A stretch of DNA of 64,000 nucleotides from Sporolactobacillus sp. THM7-4 (GCF_004153165.1 NZ_SEMD01000012.1:22322-86321), one strand, 5' to 3'; numbered from the stretch's first letter, positions 9,569 through 19,531 are shown. Notes: generated by a model not told the origin, from the sequence alone. Program-made: numbers and translations.

Positions 9569-11300
9569 TACTCTGACGGCTTATCTTGCTTCTTTTGTTG
9601 ATGAGCTTGTGGAAAGTGGCGTCAAAGCTGCAGTAGTGAGTCCAGGGTCCCGTTCAACACCTCTGGCCATGCTGATGGCGGAGCATCCCGGAATCCGTGT
9701 GTATCTCGATGTGGACGAACGTTCTGCAGGATTTCTCGCCCTTGGGCTGGCCAAAGCGACGTATAAACCGGTAGCTATGGTGTGTACATCGGGAACAGCG
9801 ACAGCCAATTATTATCCCGCGATTGTCGAGGCGTATTATTCGAGAGTTCCGCTTGTTGTTCTGACTGCCGACCGGCCGTATGAGCTTCAGGATGTCGGCG
9901 CGCCGCAGACGATCCATCAGGCCGGAATGTATGGAAACCATGTGAAACGCTTTGTAGAAATAGATATCCCTGAAAATGACAGAAGACTGGTTCAACACAC
10001 GCGGACTGTCTGCGCCAGGGCCGTCGCTGCGGCGGCCAGTCTCCCGAAAGGACCTGTCCATCTTAACTTTCCCATCCGCGAGCCCCTTGTTCCAAATCTT
10101 AAGAAAGCCGGACACTTTCGCCGTACAGACCATCCTGCTGTCAGGGTATACTCAGGGACACCGGCCTTATCCGGCGAAGAAAGACGCCGGGTAGCTGAAG
10201 CCATCAGAGGAGCGGAAAAAGGTGTGATCATCTGCGGGGAAATGGATTCTGAGGGCGCAGAGGAGTCGGTTGTCCGCTTTGCGGAACGGATCGGATTTCC
10301 CGTTCTTGCGGATCCGCTGTCCCAGCTCAGGCGCGGGGACCATTCCTTTACCAACATTATTGAGTGCTATGATTCTTTTTTAAAAGATGAACGGGTGTCT
10401 TCGTTTCTTCACCCCGATCTGATGATCCGTTTCGGAGCGATGCCTGTTTCCAAACCGCTGATGCTCTGGATGAAAAGGGAGAAGGCCCGCCATATTGTCG
10501 TTGACGGAGGCTCCGGATGGCGTGATCCGGCAGGGACAGCGACAGAAATGATTCATTCCGAAGAAGAACGTTTCTGCGAAGACATGATGGCTTTACTGCC
10601 CGAAAATCCAGAACACTCCTGGCTGGAAAGCTGGATCAGGATCAATCAGGCAACAAAATCGGTACTGATGACCATTCGTGATGAAACCGTGTTAAATGAA
10701 GAAAAAACATTTTTGCTGCTGAACGATCTGATGCCGGACCAATCCCATTTGTTTGTCGGCAACAGCATGCCGATCCGGGAACTGGATACCTTTTTCTTTA
10801 CGGGGAAGCAAAAGGTGAAAATTTTCGCTAACCGGGGGGCGAACGGGATTGACGGAGTCGTCTCCACCGCTGTCGCTGTCAGTCTGGTCAGGGAGAAGAC
10901 GGTTCTTGCGATCGGTGATTTAAGTTTCTTTCATGACATGAACGGACTATTGGCCGCAAAACTTCATAAGAGCAACCTGACGATCGTACTGATTAATAAC
11001 GACGGCGGGGGAATTTTCTCGTTTCTTGCACAGGCTTCTGAAAAAACATACTTCGAGACTCTGTTCGGTACACCCCATGGTCTTGACTTTTCCCACGTGG
11101 CCCATTTATATGGGGCAGATTATCAGAAAGTCATAAATGGGGATGAGTTTAAGGCCGCCATCACCCGATCGTTTGAAATCAGCGGACTCAAGATCATCGA
11201 AGTACCGACGAGGCGGGAAGATAATGTGAAAAAACATAAAGAGCTTCAGTCTCTCGTCAGTGAAGAACTCTCGTCGGTATCAGGCGGGGCGGGAAAATGA
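9555..11300 (+). CDS. menD: 2-succinyl-5-enolpyruvyl-6-hydroxy-3-cyclohexene-1-carboxylate synthase MenD
   Basis: A 581-residue thiamine diphosphate enzyme that joins isochorismate and 2-oxoglutarate to give SEPHCHC in menaquinone synthesis. The N-terminal half carries the MenD signature VVSPGSRSTPLA and the glutamate-containing LDVDERSAGF. The C-terminal half has the ThDP/Mg site GDLSFFHDMNG with NNDGGGIF. Length is normal for the family. Its ATG lies inside the end of menF with GGGGG 8 bases upstream, and its TGA overlaps the ATG of menH, so the three genes form a tight operon. Confidence 0.96.
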   Translation: MDHTDTLTAYLASFVDELVESGVKAAVVSPGSRSTPLAMLMAEHPGIRVYLDVDERSAGFLALGLAKATYKPVAMVCTSGTATANYYPAIVEAYYSRVPLVVLTADRPYELQDVGAPQTIHQAGMYGNHVKRFVEIDIPENDRRLVQHTRTVCARAVAAAASLPKGPVHLNFPIREPLVPNLKKAGHFRRTDHPAVRVYSGTPALSGEERRRVAEAIRGAEKGVIICGEMDSEGAEESVVRFAERIGFPVLADPLSQLRRGDHSFTNIIECYDSFLKDERVSSFLHPDLMIRFGAMPVSKPLMLWMKREKARHIVVDGGSGWRDPAGTATEMIHSEEERFCEDMMALLPENPEHSWLESWIRINQATKSVLMTIRDETVLNEEKTFLLLNDLMPDQSHLFVGNSMPIRELDTFFFTGKQKVKIFANRGANGIDGVVSTAVAVSLVREKTVLAIGDLSFFHDMNGLLAAKLHKSNLTIVLINNDGGGIFSFLAQASEKTYFETLFGTPHGLDFSHVAHLYGADYQKVINGDEFKAAITRSFEISGLKIIEVPTRREDNVKKHKELQSLVSEELSSVSGGAGK

Positions 11301-12118
11301 ATAAGTTAATACGCGGTATAAGCTATCATATCGAATCGGAAGGAGACGGGGAACCGCTCCTTGCGATCCATGGGTTTACAGGAAGTCTGTCGACATGGCA
11401 ATTTCTCCAGCCCTCACTGACAGATCGTTTCCGGATCATCAGGATCGATGTGATCGGCCACGGAGAGACCGGGAGTCCTGCTGATCCTCGGCGATATTCG
11501 ATGGCTGAGGCGGCTTTCGATCTTGCCGCTTTGCTCGATCACCTTCATCTGGATAGAGCTCATGTATTGGGTTATTCAATGGGAGGCCGACTGGCGCTTA
11601 GTTTTGCGTGTCTGCATCCGGAACGCGTCAAGAGCCTGATACTGGAAAGTGCGTCACCGGGACTTGAATTGGAAAAATTAAGGCAGGAGCGCAGGCGTCA
11701 TGATACGGATCTCGCAAATTTTATTCTGAAAAACGGGATCAGGGCTTTCGTGGACCGGTGGGAGAACATCCCACTGTTTACATCCCAGAATAAGTTAACG
11801 GTAGATCAGAAGACTGCCCTTCGTAAGCAGCGGCTTGCCAATCATGAATCCGGTCTCGCGTGCAGTCTGATCGGGATGGGTACCGGGGCCCAGCCTTCAT
11901 GGTGGAATCGTCTTGAGACGCTTTCACAACCGGTTCTTCTCATAACGGGTGAACAGGACCGGAAGTTTTGCACGATTGCCGATCAGATGAACCGCAGGCT
12001 GGCGAACTCTGCCTGGAGAGTGGTCAAAAATACGGGTCACGCGGTTCACCTCGAAGATCCTTCGACGTTTGCGGGACTTGTCCGGACGTTTCTGATCAAG
12101 CAATCCAGATCACGATAA
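11297..12118 (+). CDS. menH: SHCHC synthase MenH (alpha/beta hydrolase fold)
   Basis: A 273-residue alpha/beta hydrolase removing pyruvate from SEPHCHC to give SHCHC. Visible are the oxyanion strand AIHGFTGS, the elbow GYSMGGR with the nucleophilic Ser (about residue 95), the acid loop LLITGEQDRKF and the His in KNTGHAVHLE. Its ATG overlaps the menD stop by 4 bases. Annotation as MenH rests on this position plus the typical SMGGRLAL elbow. In Bacillus the next genes are menB, menE and menC; here only menC follows. Confidence 0.92.
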   Translation: MNKLIRGISYHIESEGDGEPLLAIHGFTGSLSTWQFLQPSLTDRFRIIRIDVIGHGETGSPADPRRYSMAEAAFDLAALLDHLHLDRAHVLGYSMGGRLALSFACLHPERVKSLILESASPGLELEKLRQERRRHDTDLANFILKNGIRAFVDRWENIPLFTSQNKLTVDQKTALRKQRLANHESGLACSLIGMGTGAQPSWWNRLETLSQPVLLITGEQDRKFCTIADQMNRRLANSAWRVVKNTGHAVHLEDPSTFAGLVRTFLIKQSRSR

Positions 12119-12123
12119 GCGGA

Positions 12124-12162
12124 GAGCTGCTGTTCATCGTATTTCCATTCTGGCAGCAGCTC
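12124..12162 (+). other. Hairpin in the menH-menC spacer
   Basis: A perfect 9-bp stem (GAGCTGCTG at 12124-12132 with CAGCAGCTC at 12154-12162) and a 21-base loop lie in the 109-base gap between menH and menC. There is no T tract behind it, so it is not a standard terminator. It may be an mRNA processing or stabilising element, or a trace of rearrangement where menB-menE sit in relatives. Confidence 0.5.
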
Positions 12163-12227
12163 AGGCAGTGTCAAAAGTTCTCTCAAAACTGCACGGTGAA
12201 AAGATACACTATTTTAGGGATGATTGT

Positions 12228-13346
12228 ATGGACATTGAATCGATCAATCTTTATCTTATTCAATCTCCGCTGAAAACCCCTTTTACGACACACCTTGGAA
12301 CGGTGGCGGAACGCGAAGCGATTATCCTGGAAACTCGCGACCGGGAGGGAAGATGTGGTTTTGGCGAAGCGGATCCTTTTTCAAGCCCATGGTATACGGA
12401 AGAAACCATTACAACTTGCTGGCATATCCTCTGCGATTTTCTGATTCCTCTTGTCCTGCGAAAGGGGATTCCAACTCCCGATCAATTAGATACATTGTGG
12501 TCCGTTGTCCGTGGAAACCATATGGCAAAATCGGGACTGAGCCAGTCGATCTGGGATTTGTATGCGAGGCAAAAGGATGTGTATCTCGGTAAGCTGTTCG
12601 GTGCAGATAATAAAAAGGTCGCTTCAGGCGCCGTTATCGCAGCGAGCCATATCGATCAGGCACTCGATCAGATCGAACGTTTTTCTGCGTCCGGCTATCA
12701 GCGTTACAAGATTAAAATATCCCGTTCCATGGATGTGAAAGTGCTGCAAGCGATACGAGACCGTTATCCGGATCTTCCTCTGATGGCGGATGCCAATGCT
12801 TCATATACTCTTGCGGATCTCGATCATCTAAGGCAGCTGGATGATTTTAACCTGCTGATGCTTGAGCAGCCGCTCGCCTGTAACGACCTGACGGAACACG
12901 CACTGCTTCAGCGAAAAATTCATACGCCGATCTGCCTTGATGAAAGCATCGGTTCACTGAATGACGCGAAAGCTGCCATCAAGCTTGGAAGCTGCCGGAT
13001 TGTGAATATTAAAATGGCCAGGGTCGGCGGCTGGTCACCGGCGGTTCACATCCATAACTTATGTTTGAGAGCGGGGATTCCCGTCTGGTGCGGGGGAATG
13101 ATCGAGTTCGGCATATCAAAAGCCCACAACATTGCTCTCGCCGCACTGCGGGGCTTTACCCTTCCCGGGGACTTGTTTTCTTCATCGAGGTACTGGTCTG
13201 AAGATATTGTGGAACCGGAAATTACAGTCAGGAACGGTTATATCCGCGTTCCGGATGGTCCGGGTATCGGCTTTGAGGTGAATAGAAAACGGCTGGCAGA
13301 GCTGAAGCAGAGAAGCAAGTCGTTTCATCGATCAGATTTTCATTGA
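12228..13346 (+). CDS. menC: o-Succinylbenzoate synthase MenC
   Basis: A 372-residue enolase-superfamily enzyme dehydrating SHCHC to o-succinylbenzoate. The motif order of the muconate-lactonising subgroup is visible: the KIK lysine motif in YKIKISRS, metal ligands in LMADANAS, then MLEQPL and ICLDESIG, and the second catalytic Lys in VNIKMARVGG. The frame is open from 12168, but ATG 12228 starts the natural N-terminus (MDIESINLYLIQSPLKTPF) and has AGGGATGA about 5 bases upstream. Some members of the family are N-acyl amino acid racemases; position behind menH favours MenC. Confidence 0.93.
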   Translation: MDIESINLYLIQSPLKTPFTTHLGTVAEREAIILETRDREGRCGFGEADPFSSPWYTEETITTCWHILCDFLIPLVLRKGIPTPDQLDTLWSVVRGNHMAKSGLSQSIWDLYARQKDVYLGKLFGADNKKVASGAVIAASHIDQALDQIERFSASGYQRYKIKISRSMDVKVLQAIRDRYPDLPLMADANASYTLADLDHLRQLDDFNLLMLEQPLACNDLTEHALLQRKIHTPICLDESIGSLNDAKAAIKLGSCRIVNIKMARVGGWSPAVHIHNLCLRAGIPVWCGGMIEFGISKAHNIALAALRGFTLPGDLFSSSRYWSEDIVEPEITVRNGYIRVPDGPGIGFEVNRKRLAELKQRSKSFHRSDFH

Positions 13347-13373
13347 ATTTCATAAGGATACGGGGCGGGATTC

Positions 13374-13433
13374 GATTCGGAGCAACTTTTCACGGATTCG
13401 GAGCAACTTTTCTGAGATTCGGAGCAACTTTTT
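13374..13433. repeat. Three tandem copies of an 18-bp unit with 21-bp period
   Basis: The unit GATTCGGAGCAACTTTTC occurs at 13374-13391 and 13395-13412, and with one end change at 13416-13433, separated by 3-base spacers. The 21-bp period is two helical turns and also seven codons; one frame would read DSEQLF repeatedly but is broken by a stop, so the array is not coding. It lies between menC and the YyaL-type gene, 26 bases after the menC stop. Confidence 0.85.
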
Positions 13434-13563
13434 CCGCTATCTGGAACCTTAAAAAGAGCATGATCAGAGCTTTTTTTCGTATGTCAACCGGGAAAATAAG
13501 GTAAACTATATGGGTTATGAATAACGAATAATGAATAAATCAAGAAAGAGTGGTCATACGCCC

Positions 13564-15612
13564 ATGGCAACGAATCAAAAATCTAATCGGTTAATCGCTG
13601 AAAAATCACCTTACCTCCTGCAACATGCCCACAATCCTGTCGACTGGTATCCCTGGAGTGAGGAAGCATTTGATAAAGCGAGACGTGAAAATAAACCCGT
13701 TTTAGTCAGTATCGGTTATTCTACCTGTCACTGGTGTCATGTGATGGCTCATGAATCGTTTGAAGACGCTGAAACGGCAAAAATTTTAAATGAAAATTAT
13801 GTGTCTATCAAGGTTGATCGCGAAGAGCGGCCGGACATTGATTCGGTTTACATGAAAGTCTGCCAGGCGCTGACCGGACAGGGCGGCTGGCCACTTCATG
13901 TGTTTCTGACTCCGGACCAGAAACCCTTTTATGCGGGCACGTATTTCCCAAAAGACAGCCTGTATGGCCGTCCGGGTTTTAAGGACGTTCTCCTGACGCT
14001 GAAAAAACAATATGACAGAAATCCTGAGAAAATTGAAAAGATAGCGGCTCAGATTGTCGGCTCATTATCGGAAAAAACAGAAAGCGGTGCCGGGCTTTCA
14101 AGGGATGTACTCGACCGTGTATATGAGTCGCTCTCCCAAAGTTTTGATCCGGTATATGGTGGTTTTGGTGGTGCACCAAAATTTCCTGCACCCCATCAGC
14201 TGATGTTTTTGTTACGGTACGACCGATGGAAAAAAAAGGATCGGACACTGGAAATGGTACGAAAAACACTTGACGGGATCGCTCGGGGAGGGATTCACGA
14301 TCATATCGGAGGCGGTTTTGCACGCTATTCGGTTGATGAGAAATGGCTTGTGCCCCACTTTGAAAAAATGTTGTATGATCAGGCACTTCTTGCCATGGCG
14401 TATACTGAAGCGTATCAAGTCACAGGGGATTCGTCCTATAAACAGGTTATTGATGACATTTTTTCATACGTCCGGCGCGAGCTGCGTGATCCCGATGGCG
14501 GGTTTTACTGTGCCGAGGATGCGGATTCAGAAGGTGTGGAAGGCAAATATTATGTCTGGTCACCTGAAGAAATCAAAGAGGTGCTCGGAAAAGAACAGGG
14601 TGAGTGGTTTTGCCGGGCGTTCGACATCACGGACGAAGGAAATTTTGAGGGTAAAAATATTCCCAATATGATTCAGTCGGAACCCGGCCGTCTCGCTAAA
14701 GAACGGGCTCTTACTGAACAGGAATGGGCTCAATCACTGGAAGAGGCGAAGAAAAAATTACTTAAAGCGCGGGATAAACGGGTTCATCCTCATAAAGACG
14801 ATAAGATTCTAACCTCATGGAATGCATTAATGATTCATGCGCTCGCTAAAGCAGGAACTGTTTTACATAAAAATAGTTATGTAAACTTAGCGGAATCGGC
14901 TTTCCGTTTTATTGAAAAACATCTGGTTGTCGACGGAAAATTAATGACCCGTTATCGTGAAGGGGAGGCGAAATATCCGGCCTATCTGGATGACTTCGCA
15001 TTTCTTGCCCTGGCCTGCGAATCGTTGTATGAAGCGACGTTTAATCCTTTCTATCTAATCAGAATGAAGCATTATACAGATATCATGATTGAGAACTTTT
15101 GGGATGAGTCTGATGGCGTTTTCAGTCTTAATGATAAAAGCAGTACAAGACTTGTTCTTCAGCCCAAAGAGGTGTATGATGGTGCGATTCCTTCAGGAAA
15201 CAGCGCGGCGGCTCTCGTTCTGCTCAGGATCGGGGAACGGACGGGGGAAAGCCGGTATCCGCGCCTTGCCGGGAAACTGTTCGCAGCATTTTCCGGTGAG
15301 GTTTCCGCCTATCCGCCAGGATACACGTTTATGCTGACGGCATGGTTGTATCACTGTTCCGTACCGAAAGAACTGGTTGTTCTGAAGGGAGACAAAGGGG
15401 AAGATTTTGATGAGGCACTGGACGTTCTCGGTTCGTTGTTTCTCCCCAATGTGACGCTATTCGCCGGAGACCAGGATACGCTCAGCCAAATTAACAGCGA
15501 TCTCGGATTGTATTCACCGATCGGCGGTCGAACCACTTATTTTCTTTGTGAAGGATTTGCCTGTCACCAACCGGTCACGCACCTCGATCAGCTGCTGAAA
15601 CAACTGAGTTAG
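13564..15612 (+). CDS. Thioredoxin-domain (DUF255) protein of the YyaL/SSP411 family
   Basis: A protein of 682 residues (693 from an alternative ATG at 13531). It has an N-terminal thioredoxin-like domain beginning with [19 protein letters not shown] and carrying the redox-type motif [10 protein letters not shown] long C-terminal (alpha/alpha)6-barrel-like region follows, containing [12 protein letters not shown] and [12 protein letters not shown]. This is the conserved architecture of YyaL, related to human SPATA20. The biochemical role is not established; disulfide exchange combined with sugar or cellobiose epimerase-like folding is only suggested by the domains. Neither start has a strong ribosome site. 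ATG 13564 is preferred because family N-termini begin close to the [10 protein letters not shown] block. Confidence 0.85.
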   Translation: MATNQKSNRLIAEKSPYLLQHAHNPVDWYPWSEEAFDKARRENKPVLVSIGYSTCHWCHVMAHESFEDAETAKILNENYVSIKVDREERPDIDSVYMKVCQALTGQGGWPLHVFLTPDQKPFYAGTYFPKDSLYGRPGFKDVLLTLKKQYDRNPEKIEKIAAQIVGSLSEKTESGAGLSRDVLDRVYESLSQSFDPVYGGFGGAPKFPAPHQLMFLLRYDRWKKKDRTLEMVRKTLDGIARGGIHDHIGGGFARYSVDEKWLVPHFEKMLYDQALLAMAYTEAYQVTGDSSYKQVIDDIFSYVRRELRDPDGGFYCAEDADSEGVEGKYYVWSPEEIKEVLGKEQGEWFCRAFDITDEGNFEGKNIPNMIQSEPGRLAKERALTEQEWAQSLEEAKKKLLKARDKRVHPHKDDKILTSWNALMIHALAKAGTVLHKNSYVNLAESAFRFIEKHLVVDGKLMTRYREGEAKYPAYLDDFAFLALACESLYEATFNPFYLIRMKHYTDIMIENFWDESDGVFSLNDKSSTRLVLQPKEVYDGAIPSGNSAAALVLLRIGERTGESRYPRLAGKLFAAFSGEVSAYPPGYTFMLTAWLYHCSVPKELVVLKGDKGEDFDEALDVLGSLFLPNVTLFAGDQDTLSQINSDLGLYSPIGGRTTYFLCEGFACHQPVTHLDQLLKQLS

Positions 15613-15709
15613 CCTTGTTTTTTTTTGACTGAGAATGGAAAGGTGATTTTTTAAACACAGTTTATCAGGGTAGTAAAGACAGGAGAGAGACAGCAGGGGA
15701 GGAGAAAAA

Positions 15710-16360
15710 ATGAAATTCAGCAGTGTGCTCTTTGATTTTGATGGAACGCTCGCAAACACACTTCCACTCACGATATACGGTATGCAGAAAGTCTTTGAAA
15801 AATATGATCACAGGTCTCTCGACAAAGAGGGGATCGTTGCCATGTTCGGCCCGACTGAAGACGGGATGATTAAAGAAAACTTTCGTTATCAGGAAAACGT
15901 TCCGGCGGCCATCGAGCTTTATTACCAGATTTATGAGACCGAGCATGCGCGTTTTGTAAAAGAGAACACGGAGATACTTGATCTGCTTCATTTTCTGCAG
16001 GATAAGCAGATCCCGGCAGGTGTGATCACGGGGAAAAGCAGGCGTGCGTACATTCTGTCAGAAAAAGCGCTTGGGTTTGAAGGATTGTTTCAAAGTGTGA
16101 TTACAGGAGACGATGTGGCCCATCCGAAACCGGATACAGAGGGTATTTTGCGAACGCTGCAGAAGTTTCAAGCTGTAAAAGAAGAATCGATTTACATTGG
16201 CGACAGTAACACGGATATTCTCGCAGGCAAGGCAGCGGGCGTTCATACGGCGGGTGTCCATTGGCTTCCGGTTTCTCAGTCGGCCTCATTTTCTGTTAAA
16301 CCTGATTTTTACTGGGAAAAGGTTGACGAGTTCATCGCTTTATTAAAGAGCCGTTCATAA
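15710..16360 (+). CDS. HAD-superfamily phosphatase (Gph/PpaX-like)
   Basis: A 216-residue haloacid dehalogenase hydrolase. It has motif I DFDGTLANT (residues 9-17), motif II with Thr in VITGKSRRA, the motif III Lys near HPKPDTEG, and motif IV YIGDSNTDI. The small helical cap after motif I puts it with phosphoglycolate phosphatases and the pyrophosphatase PpaX. The exact substrate cannot be read from sequence. GGGAGGAG stands 5 bases before the ATG. It converges on the sirtuin gene downstream with a gap of 39 bases and no clear terminator. Confidence 0.85.
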   Translation: MKFSSVLFDFDGTLANTLPLTIYGMQKVFEKYDHRSLDKEGIVAMFGPTEDGMIKENFRYQENVPAAIELYYQIYETEHARFVKENTEILDLLHFLQDKQIPAGVITGKSRRAYILSEKALGFEGLFQSVITGDDVAHPKPDTEGILRTLQKFQAVKEESIYIGDSNTDILAGKAAGVHTAGVHWLPVSQSASFSVKPDFYWEKVDEFIALLKSRS

Positions 16361-16399
16361 GCTGGCCGGATGGTTACTTAAATTGAAAGATTGAATCAG

Positions 16400-17119
16400 T
16401 TACTGATTCGGATCAAAACGGGAAAAATCCATTTTTACAAATTGATCAATTGTGTTCATATGCTCTGCAGGCCGGTTGTTGACAAGAACTGTCGGAACAC
16501 CGGCCATTTTGGCGTGCACTGGAAGCAGGCTGGCCGGTGTCACGGTCAGTGAAGAACCGAGTACAATCAGCCGGTCAGCATTCCTTGCGGCCTGCTCTGC
16601 TTCTTCATAATCATGTACCGCTTCTCCGAAGAGAACAATATCGGGTTTCAATACGGCGCGGCACTGGCCGCTGCCTGTCTGCGATGTGCAGCAGGGAAGA
16701 GGTTCATGCAAGATGGCTTCAGTCTGATAAACGGTACCGCATTTCGGACAGACGGCGCGGCTGAACGATCCGTGCATCTCGATGACATGACTGCTTCCCG
16801 CTTTAATATGCAGGCCGTCAATGTTTTGCGTGATGATCGTGACCTGTCTGTCTTTTTCCAGGCGCTTAAGCCATTTGTGCACCTCATTCGGTACGGCCGA
16901 AAGCAGGAGATCCGCATCAAAAAGCGAGCGGTAAAAATTCCAGAAAGCTTCCGGATCACGGTGAAAATAACCTATGGAAAGAAAATGCACCACATCCGCG
17001 TTGTTATACAAACCGTCCGGCCCGCGGAAAGGAGGAATGCCGGACGGGACGCTGACTCCGGCTCCGGTCAGTACTACAAGCTTATCGTCTTTCGCAATGA
17101 TCTGGTTCAGTGTTTTCAT
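16400..17119 (-). CDS. NAD-dependent protein deacylase, sirtuin family (SrtN/CobB-like)
   Basis: A 239-residue Sir2 protein removing acyl groups from lysine with NAD. It shows the NAD-binding GAGVSVPSGIPPFRG, TQNIDGLH, the catalytic His in EMHGSF, a zinc site formed by CPKC and a second Cys group (CC in EPLPCCTSQ or CRAV), and GSSLTVTPAS. The length fits the small bacterial class. It is divergent from mrfA, with about 155 bases between the starts. In Bacillus, SrtN acts on acetyl-CoA synthetase and other targets; that role here is inference. Confidence 0.9.
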   Translation of the reverse strand: MKTLNQIIAKDDKLVVLTGAGVSVPSGIPPFRGPDGLYNNADVVHFLSIGYFHRDPEAFWNFYRSLFDADLLLSAVPNEVHKWLKRLEKDRQVTIITQNIDGLHIKAGSSHVIEMHGSFSRAVCPKCGTVYQTEAILHEPLPCCTSQTGSGQCRAVLKPDIVLFGEAVHDYEEAEQAARNADRLIVLGSSLTVTPASLLPVHAKMAGVPTVLVNNRPAEHMNTIDQFVKMDFSRFDPNQ

Positions 17120-17194
17120 GATAAAGCCTCATTTCCTCTTCAACACGTTAGAACTTCTCTTCTCATGGTAAAATAAATGGCAGCCAATTGATAG

Positions 17195-17220
17195 CGAACG
17201 TTTATTCGTTATGGTATAAT
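17195..17220 (+). promoter_or_regulatory. LexA-like box and -10 element upstream of mrfA
   Basis: CGAACGTTTATTCG (17195-17208) read on the minus strand matches the Bacillus LexA consensus CGAACRNRYGTTYG at 13 of 14 positions. TATAAT follows at 17215-17220, with 55 bases from there to the mrfA start. No well-spaced -35 is evident, so the promoter itself is only partly resolved. SOS control of mrfAB here is inference. Confidence 0.45.
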
Positions 17221-17275
17221 AAAACAATAAAGATTGGATTGTTTTGAGCACGACCAGGTAATGAGGTGACTAAAG

Positions 17276-19531
17276 ATGAAAGTACGGCAATCGATGACAG
17301 AGATTCTGGCCGAGCTGAAGAAAAATCCGAATGTCGTCCATTGGCATACGATACCGGGTAGACAGGCGGACCTTGCCCCGTTTCCTGAAAAACTGGATTG
17401 GCGGCTGCGCCGGGCACTGGTCGAACGGGGTATTTCTTCACTTTATTCGCATCAGGCTCTGGCCTTTGAAACAGCTGGAGCCGGAAAGGATATCGTTCTG
17501 GTTACACCGACAGCCTCCGGTAAGACATTATGTTACAACTTACCCGTTTTGCAGTCGGTTCTCGCCGATCCGTCTTCGCGGGCGCTTTACCTCTTTCCGA
17601 CTAAGGCACTCGCCCAGGATCAGAAAAGTGAAATGGAAGCGCTGATTAACGAGATCGGCGAACCGGTGAAAAGCTATACATATGACGGGGATACAGCAGG
17701 GAGTATCCGCCAGAAAATCCGCCAGGCGGGGCAAATTGTCATGACGAATCCGGATATGCTTCATTCAAACATCCTGCCGCACCATACTAAGTGGGTTTCC
17801 CTTTTTGAAAACCTGCGCTATATAGTGATTGATGAACTGCATACCTATCGAGGTGTTTTCGGCAGCCATGTCGCCAATGTCATCCGAAGGCTGGAACGGA
17901 TATGCGCTTATTATGGCAGCCGCCCGCAATTTATCTGCACATCGGCCACAATCGATAACCCGAGAGAACACGGTGAGGCGCTGACTGGCCGGAAGATGAC
18001 ACTTATTGACCGCAATGGTGCGCCGAGTGTCAGAAAACATTTTCTGTTTTATAATCCTCCGGTCATCAATAAACAGCTCAATGTCCGCGAGGACGAAATG
18101 CTGGCTGTCAAGGATCTGGCTGCTCAGTTTTTGAAAAACGGGATTCAAACCATTGTCTTTGCCCGGAGCCGTCTGAAAGTTGAGCTGCTTGCGAGTCATC
18201 TTCAGGAAATAAACACCGGCCGCGATGAACGGGCGAAAATCTGCGCGTACCGGGGCGGCTATCTTCCACTGGAACGGCGCCGGATTGAACGGGGGCTCAG
18301 AGACGGGAAGATAATGGGGGTTGTCAGCACAAACGCGCTTGAGCTCGGTGTCGATATCGGTCAGCTTCAGGTATGCATTATGACCGGGTATCCCGGGAAT
18401 ATGGCGAGCGTCTGGCAGCAGGCGGGCCGGGCCGGAAGGCGGACGGAAGATGCTGTGATTATCATGGTCGCATCATCCAGTCCGCTTGATCAATACATAA
18501 CCGGGCACCCGGACTATTTCTTTTCCGGAAAACCGGAAGAGGCACGGATAAACCCTGATAATCTGATGATTTTGATGGATCAGATGAAGTGCGCAGCCTA
18601 CGAATTGCCCTTCCAGAAGGGTGACACGTTCGGCGATGAGCCGGTTGACGATCTGTGCGAATTTTTATCGGATGAAGATGTACTCCATTATCAGTCCGGT
18701 AAGTGGTATTGGATGAACGATGCTTTTCCCGCTAATGAAATCAGCCTGCGTTCTGCCGTCCAGGATTCATTTGCGATTGTTGACGCCACAGATCGCGGAC
18801 ATGTAAAGGTCATCGGGGAAATGGACCGGTTCGGCGCAATGACGATGCTTTATGAAGACGCGATATATCTGCACCAGGGCAGGCAGTATCATGTGGATCA
18901 GCTTGATCTGGAAGAACGGAAGGCCTACGTGCACCGTGTAGATGTCAATTACTATACGGATTCCGATCTTGCTGTTCAGCTGGATGTACTCGAAGTGGAC
19001 CAGCATTCGGAAATGCCGGCAGCCCGTGCCGAAAAGGGATTCGGGGATGTATCGGTACGCGCGCTGCCTACCGTATTTAAAAAAATCAGATTTGAGACAC
19101 TGGAGAACATCGGCTGGGGGCATATTCATCTGCCGGAGCTCGAAATGCACACCAACGCTGCGTGGATCAGTTTTCAGGAAGACTGGCTCGAACGTTTCGG
19201 TAAGGATGTCTTTCAGGGTGCCCTCGTCGGTCTGAGCCATTTACTGAGGCATGCCGCGCCGCTTTTTGTCATGAGCGATCAGGCAGATTTATCGGTTGTT
19301 CCCAAAATTAAAGCCCCGCATAACGAACAGCCAACGGTATTTATCTATGATAAATATCCGGGCGGAGTCGGGCTGAGTAAAAAGATCTATGAAGCCATGC
19401 CTTTGATGCTGGAAAAAGTGACGGAAATGGTCGAGGGCTGCGGCTGTGAATCGGGCTGCCCATCCTGCATCGGTTTTGTCAATGAAGGCAGAAGGGCGAA
19501 ACAGGCTTTACTCGAGCTTCTGAAAAAGTGA
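17276..19531 (+). CDS. mrfA: DEAD/DEAH-box DNA helicase MrfA (YprA)
   Basis: A 751-residue superfamily 2 helicase. It carries Walker A TPTASGKT (about residue 78), the DELH box in VIDELHTYRG (about 185), motif III CTSATI, and QQAGRAGRR (motif VI). A C-terminal DUF1998 domain has the four-cysteine cluster CGCESGCPSC (about 721-730). In Bacillus subtilis MrfA is a 3'-5' helicase that works with the exonuclease MrfB in a UvrA-independent repair path for mitomycin C damage. The next gene is mrfB, with no long gap, so the pair is intact. ATG 17276 has GAGGTG 7 bases upstream. Confidence 0.93.
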   Translation: MKVRQSMTEILAELKKNPNVVHWHTIPGRQADLAPFPEKLDWRLRRALVERGISSLYSHQALAFETAGAGKDIVLVTPTASGKTLCYNLPVLQSVLADPSSRALYLFPTKALAQDQKSEMEALINEIGEPVKSYTYDGDTAGSIRQKIRQAGQIVMTNPDMLHSNILPHHTKWVSLFENLRYIVIDELHTYRGVFGSHVANVIRRLERICAYYGSRPQFICTSATIDNPREHGEALTGRKMTLIDRNGAPSVRKHFLFYNPPVINKQLNVREDEMLAVKDLAAQFLKNGIQTIVFARSRLKVELLASHLQEINTGRDERAKICAYRGGYLPLERRRIERGLRDGKIMGVVSTNALELGVDIGQLQVCIMTGYPGNMASVWQQAGRAGRRTEDAVIIMVASSSPLDQYITGHPDYFFSGKPEEARINPDNLMILMDQMKCAAYELPFQKGDTFGDEPVDDLCEFLSDEDVLHYQSGKWYWMNDAFPANEISLRSAVQDSFAIVDATDRGHVKVIGEMDRFGAMTMLYEDAIYLHQGRQYHVDQLDLEERKAYVHRVDVNYYTDSDLAVQLDVLEVDQHSEMPAARAEKGFGDVSVRALPTVFKKIRFETLENIGWGHIHLPELEMHTNAAWISFQEDWLERFGKDVFQGALVGLSHLLRHAAPLFVMSDQADLSVVPKIKAPHNEQPTVFIYDKYPGGVGLSKKIYEAMPLMLEKVTEMVEGCGCESGCPSCIGFVNEGRRAKQALLELLKK

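Noticed and set aside
13374-13433. CRISPR array
   Set aside because: Only three 18-bp units with 3-bp spacers and no cas genes; the spacing is far too short for CRISPR.
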